A stretch of DNA of 64,000 bases from Icerya purchasi (taxonomy: Eukaryota; Arthropoda; Insecta; Hemiptera; Monophlebidae): the NCBI GenBank assembly GCA_039619475.1, contig CM077115.1:418942557-419006556 (forward strand), in the 5' to 3' direction. Below the pieces are notes generated by a model. It ran no database searches, had not been told where the DNA came from, and worked only from the letters and a program-made list of their open reading frames with translations. Positions 1 to 12,097 of this stretch are shown here, one piece after another; within the stretch, counting starts at the first letter, position 1; every line of letters starts with the position of its first letter. The translations under genes and the position numbers were made by a program.

Positions 1-1752
1 TCAATTAAGAAATAGTCAAAAATCACAAAAATGATTCACTCAGAGGCTGAAATTCAAACTGACACTTTTCCAGTCCCGAAAATAATATTTTAAAAATAAT
101 CTTTTGTAGTGAAGCTCTCTGTTGAACCATCTTTAAATCCGGTACTGGTTAAGTAATATAAAAGCAGATTGAAAAAAAAAAAAAACTGCGAAAATATTTT
201 AAAATTAAAATAAACTTTTTAATTTAAACTCAAAAAAGAGCCCCGTAGATGCTGAAAAAAGAAAGAAAGAAGGAATACTTCGGAATAATGGTAGTAAAAT
301 CATTACAAGCTTTTACAAAATGTATTATGACCCTAGACCGCATTACGTAAATTTTTAGTCGCGGATATACAAAAAAAAACTATATAGTATATGCATGTTT
401 CGATTAGTAGAAAAAAGGGTACTGGGGTACTCGGGGAGAAAAAAAAAAAGATATCAGTGAATTCTCGGAACTGTGTAAAATGGTAGATAAAGAAAAATAA
501 CTTTTCCTCAATTTAAAAAGAATAAGAAAATAATTCGATACTTAAGAATAGCAGGTTGAAGCCTACGCGATGTTTAGGTTTAATAAGAATAGCTCATTAT
601 TCACTCAAAACGTACCGATATAAAGCAGTAGATAATTTGAATGTAGCTTTTAATATGTAGTCTCTAATTCAATGTAAGTTTACTTGCATATCTCTGTTCA
701 CGTTAAGAATATATTCATGAGGAACACTGGTTTTGCATTAAGTATTGTTCATTTTATTTTTTAACATTTTAAATAAGCAGTTTCGCTCGCCGAATATTTC
801 ATTTCACAAATACATTTCTCAGCAATAAATTATGCGTGTATATGCGGTAAATAATCATCAGGTAAATATGATTGCAACATAACAAATTATTTATGCGTTT
901 ACAAAATTTACAATGCAGGAAACTTCCATTTAATTCTTACCATTCCTCAATACCATACGTTACATCACTTTCCATTCCAGGATTCCTGGAAATCACGAGA
1001 GAAAACCAATTCGTACTGGGTTTCCGATGTCCCAAATCGTCAAACACAAAAAAGTTTGATCTATTGTAAAATACATATCGTCGGCATTATTTAATCGTTC
1101 CACTCCTTTAGTAGTGTCGTGTTTTTCAGATATAGGCTGTTTTATTTGTCGGTTTTCACAGAACGATACTAAAATTATTTTTCAATTTGCCACGAGCAAG
1201 AGGTTTAACCAAATGTGAACAGTTCGCGGATAGACGGGCTTCGGTACTGCTAGATTACACTACAAATTGTCAACGGGGCAACATAATTTAATAATTAACA
1301 ATGAAAATTAATTGATCAGATTACTTTCGGAAATTTCGATAGTTTCGCAATCGTTAATCGTTATTTCATTAACGTTTCGTTCTTTGGTTTTTCAAAAAGA
1401 AGAATTAATTTTTCAAATAATTTTTTATTTTATTTTAAATTTAAAAAAGTATATCAAAATCTAAATCAACAAACACAACTCTTCAAGAACTAGATATCAT
1501 AAAATCCTGGACATGGAAATAGCAAACTCTACTCGACGTTAAAACCTGAAATAAAAGCATAAACAGTTCATAGAAGTTTTCAAGTGCGAGAAGAGAAACC
1601 TACCAGCCGGATCACGAATGGAATAACTCACACATTTCAAGACGTATTCAACAAAACCGAGTCATTCACCACAACGAACATATACCGACAAAATGTAATA
1701 TACCAATTTATGTAAAACACATTTTGGGGTAAACAATGAAGAAATCTCAATA
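1..1752. other. AT-rich non-coding stretch
   Basis: I see no gene here. The sequence is AT-rich with several short poly-A runs, and the only open frame over 60 codons (872-1069, plus) has no recognisable motif and no splice or codon support. Confidence 0.55.
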
Positions 1753-1760
1753 TCTGCAAC

Positions 1761-2044
1761 CAAGGGCGTCGCCAGCCGATGAGCCAGGGAGGGGCAAGAT
1801 GGGTTGCCAGCCGCCAGGGGGGGGGAGGGCAAGATGATAGAAAGAGGATACGAGTTATAGGAAAAGAATAAAATTTATAAGTTGTAAAGGCTTAATATTT
1901 TATTAAATAAGAATAAAAAAATCTTAATTAAAACACATAAGTTTTCCAAATTGTCCATGATTACGCGCCTATGAATACTCATCAATGGAAGTTGATTAAA
2001 AAGTTTCAAGGCTCCAGGCCTGCCCGCCGCTGGCGACGCCCATG
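1761..2044. mobile_element. hAT-type MITE, family 1, copy 1
   Basis: The 284-bp element begins CAAGGGCGTCGCCAGC and ends with the inverse of CATGGGCGTCGCCAGC. It is flanked by a perfect 8-bp target duplication, tctgcaac, at 1753-1760 and 2045-2052. CA at the tip of the inverted repeat plus an 8-bp duplication is the signature of the hAT superfamily. The interior has no coding capacity and is G-rich near both ends. Near-identical sequence recurs at 24454-24741 and, truncated, at 48038-48164. Confidence 0.9.
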
Positions 2045-2052
2045 TCTGCAAC

Positions 2053-3499
2053 GATAAAATCAATCAAAAGTTTGTAAATTAGTTAGATTCTCGAAATTCA
2101 TAACTCACATTTTAAACATTAACAATATTATATAATGACAAATTAAAATGTATTAGACTAATGACGTAGATATTGAGCGAAGAAAAATAAATGAAAAGAA
2201 CGAAAGTATTCAGTTTTACGATTTAATTAGAAATAAAATTTATTCCGGGTTGACGGGCTCAAAATGAGAACGCTGGAATTTATAAAAATCTGTACCGGAA
2301 CTAATTTAGAAAAAAACACTATACCGACTGAGCCGCATATAAAAAATTAGTTGCTTCGTCGGTACATGTTCGATATTAATTGTAAATTACGCAGTAATTT
2401 TAAATAATTTTTAATCGTATTCACGATTTGTAAGAAGAAGAAAAAGAATATTCGAAAGTATCGCAAAGGTTTTGTTTTCTAATTTTTATAAATGTTTAAT
2501 TATGTAATGAAATAATAATTTAAGACAAATTAATTTCGTATATTAAAAAAAGAAAATCTAGAATATTTGAATTCAGCGGTAAATTAAATATTTACTCGAA
2601 TTAAAAAAAACACAGAAATACCGAAAAGCGTTCATATTCATTTTTTAATCGCGTAATAAAGTATAGCGTTTTTTTTGTTTTTTTTTTTTTTTATACTCTA
2701 CATTAAAATATAAAATTACCTGTTTATAAGTGGACTCTCTATACGTATGTTTTGTTTTTCCTTATTATATGTAGTCTGTTCAAAAGTAAACTATAAACAG
2801 CAGTGAGCACGATCGTATATACAGCTTTCTTTAATGGGGGTGGGTGGGGGGGGGTCAAAACTTAAATGTTCACAATTTTTTTTTTTCTCTTAAAGCAAAA
2901 TAAAAACAGTATGTCGCTCTGGGTTATTATGTTATATTATTATTTATTACATTTAATAATACAATCTTATTTCATTCATTGCTTATATTTTTACATATTA
3001 AAAATTTTAAATTGAACCGTTTACGTCTTATTGCCACTTTATTTACAATTTCTTCGGAATCCAGTTTTAAACCAGGTCACGGTGAACTCTCGTAAGAGTA
3101 AGACTAATAACTCTTTCGTCGTCCATTCTATTTCTAATATAGGTTTTTAACCCTATTTAGAGTGGGGAAACACCTTTCTGGGATCGCAGTGAACACCGGA
3201 AGTGTGGCTAATATGATAAGAAGTTTTTTTATCAAAGGGAAAAACTGTACTGCAGTGACAGGTTGTTTTCACGTTGCAGATTTCCAGTGATTGTGCCATG
3301 TCTCGTATTCACTCAGAAATATCGTGTGCCTTCATTTTCGCCAAGAACTGTGTTTGTGCTATCACTTTCTGTATTTCTTATCTGCTACAGTGATTACTTG
3401 TATTCTTGGGCAGAAGCACTTGAATCCTTTCGATCGTTTTTTCACGTGGTTTAAAGCGAACATCGAGTTTTGTAATAACATGGTCAACAAAAGGGTAAA
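2053..3499. other. Non-coding stretch
   Basis: Nothing recognisable as a gene. It contains poly-T around 2670-2692 and a G-rich run near 2836-2853. Overlapping open frames at 3263-3641 show no conserved motif. Confidence 0.5.
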
Positions 3500-4600
3500 A
3501 TACAAAAGGGTAAAATACATTTCGGCAGTGTCTCCCGGTGAATTACTAGGTTGGGTTTGCTTTCCGTTCATTCTTGAAACAACTACGAGTATGTCATTTG
3601 AACTCGTCTACTTTGCTTGCTCGAAAAGCGCTGAGAATTGACTTTCATTCCGAATATTTTGTAAAGTCGCTTTTATAGTTTTTGCATAACTGCAAATGCT
3701 GGTCAAATCGATACTGACTTTTATATTACTTTGTTTAGGTTTGTTACATATCAGTATAACTGACGATACAACAAACTAGCTATTTTCTACAGCGGTTTGC
3801 ATATGCGCTTCAGCGGCAACATCCCTACTAACAACTTCTTGCAGTGCCTTAAGTGTTGTGCGTATTACGGGAATCATTTGTACAAACCGGTCTACAGCAG
3901 TACGCTTTTCGACCCAACGCGTCTCACATAGAGAGATAAGCTTTGAATGAAATGAGTTAATCCGATTAGCAAATTTTCTTCAAAAGTATGTCTCGAAGTG
4001 GAGATCGTCGAAAAAAGTTCATTACACTTTTTATGGTCCGGATACAGTTCCGAATCATAGATACCTCACATGAATGCGCTAGAATTAAGTTGAGAACGTG
4101 AGCTACGCAGTACACGAATTTCGCTCTGCGATTATTGTTCTCACGCCTAATCGGCCGCACGTGCTCATCGCTTAAGGGGTGCGTTGTAATTGTCGCTGCC
4201 AATGCTTGACTTGAAACATCTAGTACGTAGATAGAAAATCCTCCCGGATGACAGATTTTTCAGTTGAACAGTCTGTGTATCGCAAACATATTGTCCGTCA
4301 ATACAGTAAAAAAAAAAAGAACTGTCTCTTTGACCCTTTTAAATAATTGCGCTTGAAAAGCATTACCGCGCATAGTTCAATTACTTCGTTCTGAATTCCA
4401 GATGAACTATACACGGCTCTCCTTCCTGTGCATGCTTTGTGTAAGTAAGTGGCTCTTAAGTGCTTCATCATTAGATCGGGCACGGAGACGGAAAAGTGTT
4501 CGAAAATTGCCAACTGCGCCAAAGGCATACCTTCGGCTTGCTGACGCCTATAGTATAATATATGATATATATATATATATATACCTTTTGAAAAGCAAGC
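3500..4600 (-). pseudogene. Decayed hAT/DUF4371-type transposase
   Basis: Read on the minus strand, the segment resembles the DUF4371/hAT transposase family (ZMYM- and P52K-like proteins). In order it shows a GIQNEVIELCA block near 4380, FVYCVAHVLNLILAHSC near 4100 (the family's 'H-x-LNL' block), CETRWVEKRTAVDRF near 3920, and NGKQTQPSNSP near 3560. Stops lie between these blocks, for example near 3955 and 3785, and frame changes are needed, so no intact transposase exists. The N-terminal BED finger and the C-terminal dimerisation region were not found. I did not identify terminal repeats. The order and spacing of four family blocks make the assignment fairly firm; the exact ends are approximate. 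Confidence 0.7.
4559..4583. repeat. (TA)n microsatellite
   Basis: A short run of TA dinucleotides lies inside the hAT transposase remnant and further disrupts it. Confidence 0.8.
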
Positions 4601-5397
4601 TTTTGCACGTTCTTCCCTACACAAGTAACCTAAATAAAGACATGAAAAAGATTCGAAAATCCAATTCAAAGCGACAATAGTGTAGTCATACATTACGTTA
4701 GTATATTCGGCTAATATTTGAGTTTTTGCGTCTAGGTGGTGGAAGGGTCAAACCCCCCAAAACACCCTTTTTATATACGTTAATGGACAATAATGAGGGT
4801 AACAGTTATAGTAGAGAAGAGGAAGAAAAAAAAGATTAAAAAAAAACAGAAATATTACAAATTAGTACCCGGTAATAATTATTCCTTATGCGGCAATGCA
4901 TCGAGCTGACAGCAGTAATATTATAACGTTTGCTGCGCATGAATCAAACACACACTAGCTGGTGAAAAATTAGCCGCTAGCGGACTGTTTTGGTCATCGA
5001 TGTTTCTGCTATCGAATGTGTAAAATCCTCACATGTGTTATCGTTTCGTATCTCTTTTCTGGTGCTGCCGTACTCCTTGAACGTTGGCGATTATCATATA
5101 ACGTGAATATTATACGACAAAGTGGAGAAAACGCTTTCTGCCGCTTGACACAGCTTTCCAAAATTTGACACAGCACTGTCACAGATGTTTCGGCACCATA
5201 ACACAGGTTTTGCAACCGATTCCATTCCTCCCTCTATTTTTTCCTCCAATATGGGGAGTTATGAATATTTTTCTCAGCCTAGAATGTGCCCAAGATAAAT
5301 TTGTCTTTCGCTTCTTCGTATTAGAAAATTAGCCGGCTCTCAACACTAGCCATGTCGAGAATCGTTGAATTTTTTTTAATATCTTTCAACACTATAT

Positions 5398-5850
5398 TCA
5401 AATACTTCTAAGTGTTTTATCGATTGAACTTTCAATGTTTGTGTCTCGACACCGTAGACAGAAGAATAGACCACACGCGTAACACTTGACCATTCTATAT
5501 CGAATCTGGAAAAGTAGATGTAGATCACAGAATAGCCACTTCATAAAAGCCTGTCTCGCCTGTTCAATCCTAAAGTTGATTTTCAAAACAAGCCGCTATC
5601 AATACATTCCGTAAGGCTTTAGAAACTGTTGGATAATTACATTTGTCGTTCGTCGCATTTGAATTCTGTATAGGCGTGTATTGATTTTACCATTGTTTTG
5701 TAAAGAAAAACTTTATTTTCCATAAAAACCTACACTTCGAAGTTTTAAATATCGCCCTAATTTTGTTTGATAACATTGTAGTCCTTCCAAATGTGAGTCG
5801 TTGATCGAAATACAAGGCTAGATATTTTACTCTTTTTGAAGTCGTTATTG
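5398..5850 (-). pseudogene. Non-LTR reverse transcriptase C-terminal remnants
   Basis: Two decayed pieces lie next to each other on the minus strand. At about 5640-5850 the reading VKYLALYFDQRLTF followed by a KIKFFFTKQW-type block matches the thumb region of jockey-clade reverse transcriptases (VKYLG...D..LTW...). At about 5398-5590 the reading RIEQARQAFMKW followed by RYRMVKCYAC resembles the C-terminal part of another non-LTR polymerase group. Both are broken by stops and frameshifts. They may come from two different elements. The identification rests on short motifs only. Confidence 0.5.
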
Positions 5851-5900
5851 CGTGTCCATTCAATTAGGGTAAGTGAATTCTAGCTTTGTTTAAAGTAACA

Positions 5901-7890
5901 AAAAAGCACGCTTCGGCTCACCGACCTTGATTTTCGGCAACTTAAATGGTTTTTCTAAACACGCCACATGTAATAATCTTAACAGTCATTTGATTACCAC
6001 ACATTTAAGATACAATTAGTTTATAACATGGCACAGTATCTATCGTCAACAAACAAGATGGTAGCGGTATTAAACTAAGAAGTCCGATGTATATACTTCG
6101 TACAATGTTGGTATACCGTCATCTTATAGCGTGCAGGCAACATTCGATACAATTTACGTTTACTTGGAAGTATCGATTAAGCATGATTTAAATGGTACAC
6201 AATATTGAAAACGCAGTTTACTTTTAATTTTATATAGATGCACGTCAGAATAGTATTTCTTTTCTTTGATATATCGTTAACTACCCGATAATGATCTGCA
6301 GTTCCGCGATGATTTCTAAAAGTAGATTGTCACTAGAATTTTCGAATAACTGGTAACAAATTGACAGATGTCTCTATAGAAAATTCTTGCGACGCTGGTC
6401 ATCATTATGATGATGGCGAATCTACACACTGAACTGTAGAACAACCGGTACGCAAAACTGTGTTGAACATATATATATATGCGTTGTTGTTGAAGTTACA
6501 ATTTTTTCGAAAAAAGTTTTTAATAATAAATCTGCAATTATTATACTGTAAGCGGGTGTTTCTTTTTTTATTTGTAAGCACTTTCGAGTATTCGCGATAA
6601 CTTTCTAACAGAAGCGGATTCTATTGGAATAAAATCGAATGGAGTCTATCGGACTGCTCGCATGACGTTGAACTATTCTGTAGAATGTATTCGGCAAATA
6701 AATTTGCTTTTTCTGCATTACTTCATGTCCACGCATTGTTATCTGTTCTTATTGGTGGACAGAGGGAGGAGTTAATTTTTGTTTTTTACTTTTTATAGCT
6801 TTAAGCAAATCACGGTCGCAGTTGTTTCAGTAGGTGTGAAATTTACAGCGCAAATACGAAATATTCCGACTTTAATGTCTAACATTTTAAACTATTAAAC
6901 TGCATGAAATTGGTTTCATCGATAAGGTTCCGATCATTTATTCATCTCCTATCTTTGATTTCGCGAAATCGTGTTCTCTATTATTTTTCGGTGATCCGTT
7001 CGATACGCCAAGTCCTGAAGGCATTTCACGAATTTACGGCAGTTTGTATTTTTGTTGTTCGGTTCTTAAAAGGCGTCGTTTCTACAAATTTATTTTGTTT
7101 CCAACAAATTGCTAAAATGCATTCCAGTCAGTATTAAAATTCTTTCCTTAGGCACTCGCATCACCGAAGTACCAGGATTTAGTATTTTAAGCGAATGATC
7201 TGATGTACCGCTCAAGGAAAACTCCACGAACGCAATATCGATATTTATTCCGTTCATAATCAAAATCTAGTAGATCCCGGAACTTTATCAATCGGCCATG
7301 GTACTCCGCCTGACAGGATGAAACATTGATTGCCCATTACATATGAATATAGTTATTTCTCTCTTGGTGTCATCAACCGTAATTAAAAAGATGTCTGTAC
7401 TGACTTTAAGTCGCAACCACATACAACGAGTTTTGAAACATTCATCGAAAGCAATCTATTTTATGTTACCTTACGGAGGAAGTGTATCAAATGGCGATTT
7501 AATGATTACAATCGTTGCTTGCAAATATTGTTTAGAAAATTTATTCACCTCAAAATGGATGTTGTTCATCTGTATGCTGTATTATCAAAACATTGCGGGT
7601 GATACGTGTTGTATATTATAAGGTATGTTAATAATATAACTTTGATCGGTACAGAACGTCTGTTTTTTTTATTTATCAGAAATAATTCAACGTTGTGTCG
7701 GAATTGAACCAACACTCGTTTATATTCTACGCAGCGATTTTTAAGAATCTCTTCATCTGAAAATTTATTTACCAACTACTGTTGATAGCATATTTTTATC
7801 ATACTATTTTGCTGAATTAGTTGATTAAATATATCTTGTGAATAAAAAAAAAAAAAAAAAATGTTGTGTGCATATGTACATACAAATATA
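5901..7890. other. Non-coding stretch
   Basis: No supported gene. Open frames at 6904-7137 and 7343-7621 carry no recognisable domain. A poly-A run at about 7844-7860 ends the stretch and could be an old retrotransposon tail. Confidence 0.45.
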
Positions 7891-7899
7891 TACTGAGAA

Positions 7900-8110
7900 C
7901 AGAAAGGGAAATACCACCTACTCCGGGGGTAGAATCTGAAGAATTACGTAAGGATATTCCTAATTCTGTGAAGGTAAAATGAGTAACCAGAAAATGTGAG
8001 GAGGCGACAGAAAACGGAATGCGACATGATTCATTAAAGTTCGGAACGTAAAAAGAAGCTATAGTGTCAATAAAAGAGATCAGTATATCGGCAGGGGGAG
8101 AAGAGCAAGT
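7900..8110 (+). pseudogene. I-like retrotransposon ORF1 (gag) remnant
   Basis: The plus-strand reading EIPPTPGVESEELRKDI followed by SVKVK and VTRKCEEATENG resembles the ORF1 segment just upstream of the zinc knuckles in I-clade non-LTR retrotransposons, where PxGVxxEEL...I..SVKV..V.R is typical. A stop interrupts it near 8010. The following A/G-rich DNA to 8930 is open to no clear reading. A fragment of an I-like RNase H tail in the same orientation follows at 8940, so both could belong to one internally deleted copy. Confidence 0.4.
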
Positions 8111-8939
8111 TAAAGCAAAAGAGATAGAATCTATGAAGAATTCATACTAGGAAGAAAAATTAAAATATAAAATAAATATTAACAAACAGGTACGTATTTA
8201 TCTACATAGAAAAATTAAAGGCAGCAGGAATAGAAGAGAGTGAGGAATCAATGGAGAAACGGAATTTAGATCAATCAACTTTAGAAAGAACCCATTTCGG
8301 AGTATTAGGAAAAGTAGGAAAAAACGAGGAGGGGACTCGGTTCACAGAAATAACAATAGGAACGTGATCACTTCGAAAAGTGTCGTCTAAAATACACCCT
8401 GCGAAAAACTGAGGCCAAAACTAGGAGAGCTAAGAGGTAGATCTACAGAGCAGGAATGTCACACGTAAGGGAACCATCATTGTGGAGAATTAGATCATTC
8501 TGAAGGATAAAATTCTCTAACATCGTACCATGTTCCAATCATCATCGATGAGAAAAGGAGAGGAGAGGGAATTCATTAAAATTAAAACAGAAAAATCACA
8601 CAAATCGAAATTGTAGTGAAAATGCCCGAAAGAATAGGAATGGAGATGTGAATTAAGCTGGGATAATGAGGATTAGAAGGAAGCAAGGGTTCGAACATAT
8701 AGGTTAAAAACTGGACGTCATTCCTTACCGAAATAGCTGAATCACCGTAAACATAATTGCGGTTGGAATTAATGAGGCGGAAACCCGTTGAAACTGATGT
8801 CAGAAAAGCTTTTTAACTAGGTTTCAGAAAGCGGCGCAATATTAATATCATATTCATTCAACAGCCGTTCTAAGGAGTTTCAGTAGTTCATTGTGCGACC
8901 TTAAGATTTCAAAGGCATATTGAATTCTTAGAAAGACGG

Positions 8940-9215
8940 CAGTTGATCACAGTTGTCTTCTTTTGTCTCTTTTTCGTTTTTCTATTGCTCCACATTGCAT
9001 TTTTCATCCCTCGGATCACGACTGCGTTTGTGATACGGGTCACATATTCTTTTTGAATTTTCTCTTCTTGTGCAGGAGCGCTCTCTTCTCTATACTAAGT
9101 TCTTGCATCTTAAATTGTTGCCTACTCCTTTTTGTGCTTCCTACATACTTTCCTTACCTTCATCAGATGTTGTTCTAGCTTTAGCAGAGTTCATTCCCTC
9201 CAATTCCCTATACAT
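8940..9215 (+). mobile_element. I-like retrotransposon 3' fragment (tail of RNase H domain)
   Basis: The plus reading SLFRFSIAPHCIFHPSDHD then VCDTGHIFF aligns by eye with the better preserved copy at 28003-28795 (minus), which reads SLFRFSITQSPLCPFDPSEA then VCDANHILLECPS. It covers only the end of the polyprotein and is degraded. Confidence 0.5.
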
Positions 9216-10200
9216 TAAAATTTAATCTTTTTACTTCTTCCTAATTCTTGGATGATAGGACATTGCTCTTGGTTGACGTTCCCAAGAAAGAAAGAAAAAA
9301 AAATTTGAAAGAAGAAGTCGAATGGGAAAGGGTTGAAAAAACATAACAGGCCAAAGAAGGAAAGAAGATAGAAAAGAAAACGAGAAAATAACATTACCAT
9401 TTCCATAGTCCACAACGCAATATAAAACAAATTAATGAGATAAATCACTGCCCGAGGGTTGTGGCATAGCAAGCAATACCGGTACGCTTTGAGAAGGAAG
9501 GTACGGAAACTGAAAACAAGACAATAATAAAGAAAAAAGAAAAAAAGGGTAAATATAGCCAAATATTCCATAAAAGTAGCTCCGATCACTCAAAACAATC
9601 ATCGCGCCTATATCCCCATATGCTATCAACTAACCTAGCTAAAGGGTACTAGAAACATTGAAGGAATGCCCTATAAATCAGATAAAAAAAAACATAAAAA
9701 AGGTATATGTGTAGCCAAATATCAATTTTCCACTAAAACAACGATCGGGGAAAGAGGCAGTAGTAAGTCTAGGCTTGTTAAGTACATCGGAGGAATTAAC
9801 GATAGAATTATTATTAAAGCCAGCGGAAATATCCATGATGTCGATGGACTCATCAATATTCTGTGCCGGAAAATTACTAAAATTACTGTCTTTCGAGACA
9901 GATGAAACAGACACGGACGGAGAAGATAATTGTTGCGAAGTTTTATTTGATTTGCTATAGGTTAATAAAATGAATACAAAACTCAGATAACGACAGAGCG
10001 AGAAATGAAAACGATAAAAACGTACGAAATAAAATAAAACTATAGAAATAAAAATTAAAGCGAATAATAAATATAAATAAATATAACGATCTCATCGATT
10101 TCTTTAGGAACAATTACACGCGACACGAATAAACTTTATTACACAAAAGATAACAATCCGGATTTAAAATTTGTAAACATATATTTATTTATTTTTTTTT
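9216..10200. other. Non-coding stretch with possible retroelement debris
   Basis: No confident gene. Minus-strand frames at 9215-9629 are low-complexity, Phe/Leu-rich and look like readings of A/G-rich DNA. A Ser/Asp-rich minus frame at about 9740-9960 could be retroelement ORF1 debris but has no diagnostic motif. Confidence 0.35.
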
Positions 10201-10203
10201 TTT

Positions 10204-10755
10204 TTTGAGCTCGCGGTTGACGATTACCCAGAAACAATTATAATAGGAAGAAGTCAATTATATCTTGATACGGTCAGATATTGTTAGGAGGAAATAATCA
10301 ATATAATAGGAACAATGTGTGGACAGGGAAAAGATAGGACATAAAAGGCGCAATATGGAGTAGGAAGACCAAGTCTCAACAAACTGAAATAGAAAACAGA
10401 GTACTCAGCAGAAAGAGACGAACATTCAAAGAACACATGGTCCGCATCGTAAACATGCTCTTCGTTTGAGTGGAGAGGATAATATGGAGAGGCAACTAAC
10501 GAAGAACGAAAACGGGAGGAAGGCAACAAAGAATGGTTAAGGCGCAAGCGAATAACAGAGACGACAACAGAACGACGTAATGAAGGAAACAGCGAAAACC
10601 ACGGATTGGTAGGAAGACTAGGTTGAACAGACAGATAAATGTTAATAATCGAAGATTTGAATGCTTCAGAAATGAAACTGCAAAAGAAATACCGGTTACA
10701 AATTGAAACAAAAAGCTCGAATTAAAAGGAATTCCAGATGGTCCCAATCACGGGC
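10204..10755 (-). mobile_element. 5'-truncated I-like retrotransposon, copy A
   Basis: The minus reading RLNHSLLPSSRFRSSLVASP, then DADHVFFECSS and LLRLGLPTPYCAF, matches copy B at 28003-28795 (RLNHSLLPASLFRFS, CDANHILLECPS, LLRLGLPTPYSAH). The element ends in a poly-A tail on the minus strand, seen as the T-run near 10191-10206 next to gagctcgcgg; copy B has the comparable gagcatgcag. Only the post-RNase H end of the polyprotein is kept and the frame is broken. Confidence 0.65.
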
Positions 10756-10949
10756 AATAGATTGAAGATTATTTAACATAATTCAGGATCAAACCAATAC
10801 AACTGATGAAAACACAAACAGCACGATTTTCCAAGGGTAGCATATAAATGTTGATCTTTAAAATATTTTCGAAAATGGCTCTACAGCAACAGAAAAGAAA
10901 TGTAATTTTAAATCATTGAATGTCGCTAACCTTGTTTTATGCCCACCAG

Positions 10950-11030
10950 ATTCAAGGTGACGCTAGAGAAATTTTAGAAGTAAAATTTAAAAATAAAATC
11001 AAATTGGAACATTCAAAAGAAAACTTAAAG
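10950..11030 (+). CDS. Candidate upstream exon of the repeat-protein gene
   Basis: An 81-bp open segment (27 codons, starting IQGDAREILEVKF) lies between an acceptor cccaccag and a donor AAG|gtaccc. Its phase is 0 at both ends, so it splices in frame to the large exon at 12098 across a GT-AG intron (11031-12097). It is lysine- and glutamate-rich. The support is only the splice signals and phase agreement. Further 5' exons and the initiator were not found; an in-frame ATG at 10920 upstream of the acceptor could alternatively start a transcript here. Confidence 0.35.
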
Positions 11031-12097
11031 GTACCCAAAATTCTGTGTCACAATAATAAAAAAGGTAAAACAGGATCTAAAGTCGCGCTCCAAAAACGGG
11101 AAAATAAAAAAGGATGCCATTAATAAAAACGGATTAGTCAGTCAATATACATATATTACATACTATAAACCCACCTACCAACACTTCATTTGACATAAAT
11201 ACAACCCGAAACTGGACAATAGATTTGTTTAACAACTTTTAGCAACCAATGCATAGTGCAGCGATTAAGAGTGTAAAACATTTTGTATAAAATTCGGTAA
11301 TTTAAAACAAACGTTATTAATTTTATATATTACAAAATTATTTAATACATTTCAGATCACTAGTCATTTTTTGCTTTTTTATCTTGAAGTTAGTTCTACA
11401 GTTTAAATGCATACATTTGAATTCATCCGTTTTATTTTTTAGACTATTTACTTCAATTAGTTATATTTTTCCAAATATATACTTCTTTTTTAAATTTAAA
11501 CATAGGCAGGACAGAGTACATATTTATGTGTAATAATTTGTAGCTATTATATCTGGCCGAAATTGTTCGTTGTTATATTCGTTAGCGAATGTTCAAAAAG
11601 AAGTATACATGCTACAAAAACAGTGTTATTCGTTTTTACAAATTCAATAAATTTAGAGTACCTCTTTTATAATCAACTATTAGCAATTTTAGTTTTATAA
11701 TTTACAAATAAAACGTTTAAATTAAAATATAAAATGTATTAAAATCACAAGTCAAATTAACAAAATGTAAAAAATGATGAAATGAACTAAAGTAGCTTAA
11801 CAATAAATTACCTTTGATTTTTCATATTTTATTCTTATCGCTTTATTAATTTTAAACATGATTAAAACAATTATGGTATAAATAAATTATAAATAAATAA
11901 ACATTGTATGTTTTAATGCTTATAATTCATTTATATCGAATTCGAAGTTCATATACAAGTTTTACTGTGGAACATCTAATTAAGACGTTTTAATTAACAT
12001 GTATACTTTTGTTTAAACAAATATCCAGCATTAATTTTTCATTTTATAATTTCAACTAGTATAATGCAGATTTTTAACTAGTTACAATTCATTTCAG

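Noticed and set aside
3263..3641. Overlapping plus frames near 3.3-3.6 kb
   Set aside because: No motifs; the right half overlaps the minus-strand hAT remnant.
7690..7750. tRNA-like T-arm on the minus strand (GTTGGTTCAATTCC)
   Set aside because: No matching acceptor stem, D-arm or anticodon arm could be built around it; the match is a short coincidence or a tRNA-derived scrap.
9678..9960. Ser/Asp-rich minus frame (SVSSVSKDSNFSNF...) as a gene
   Set aside because: It could be I-like ORF1 debris, but there is no zinc knuckle or other diagnostic block and plus-strand frames overlap it.
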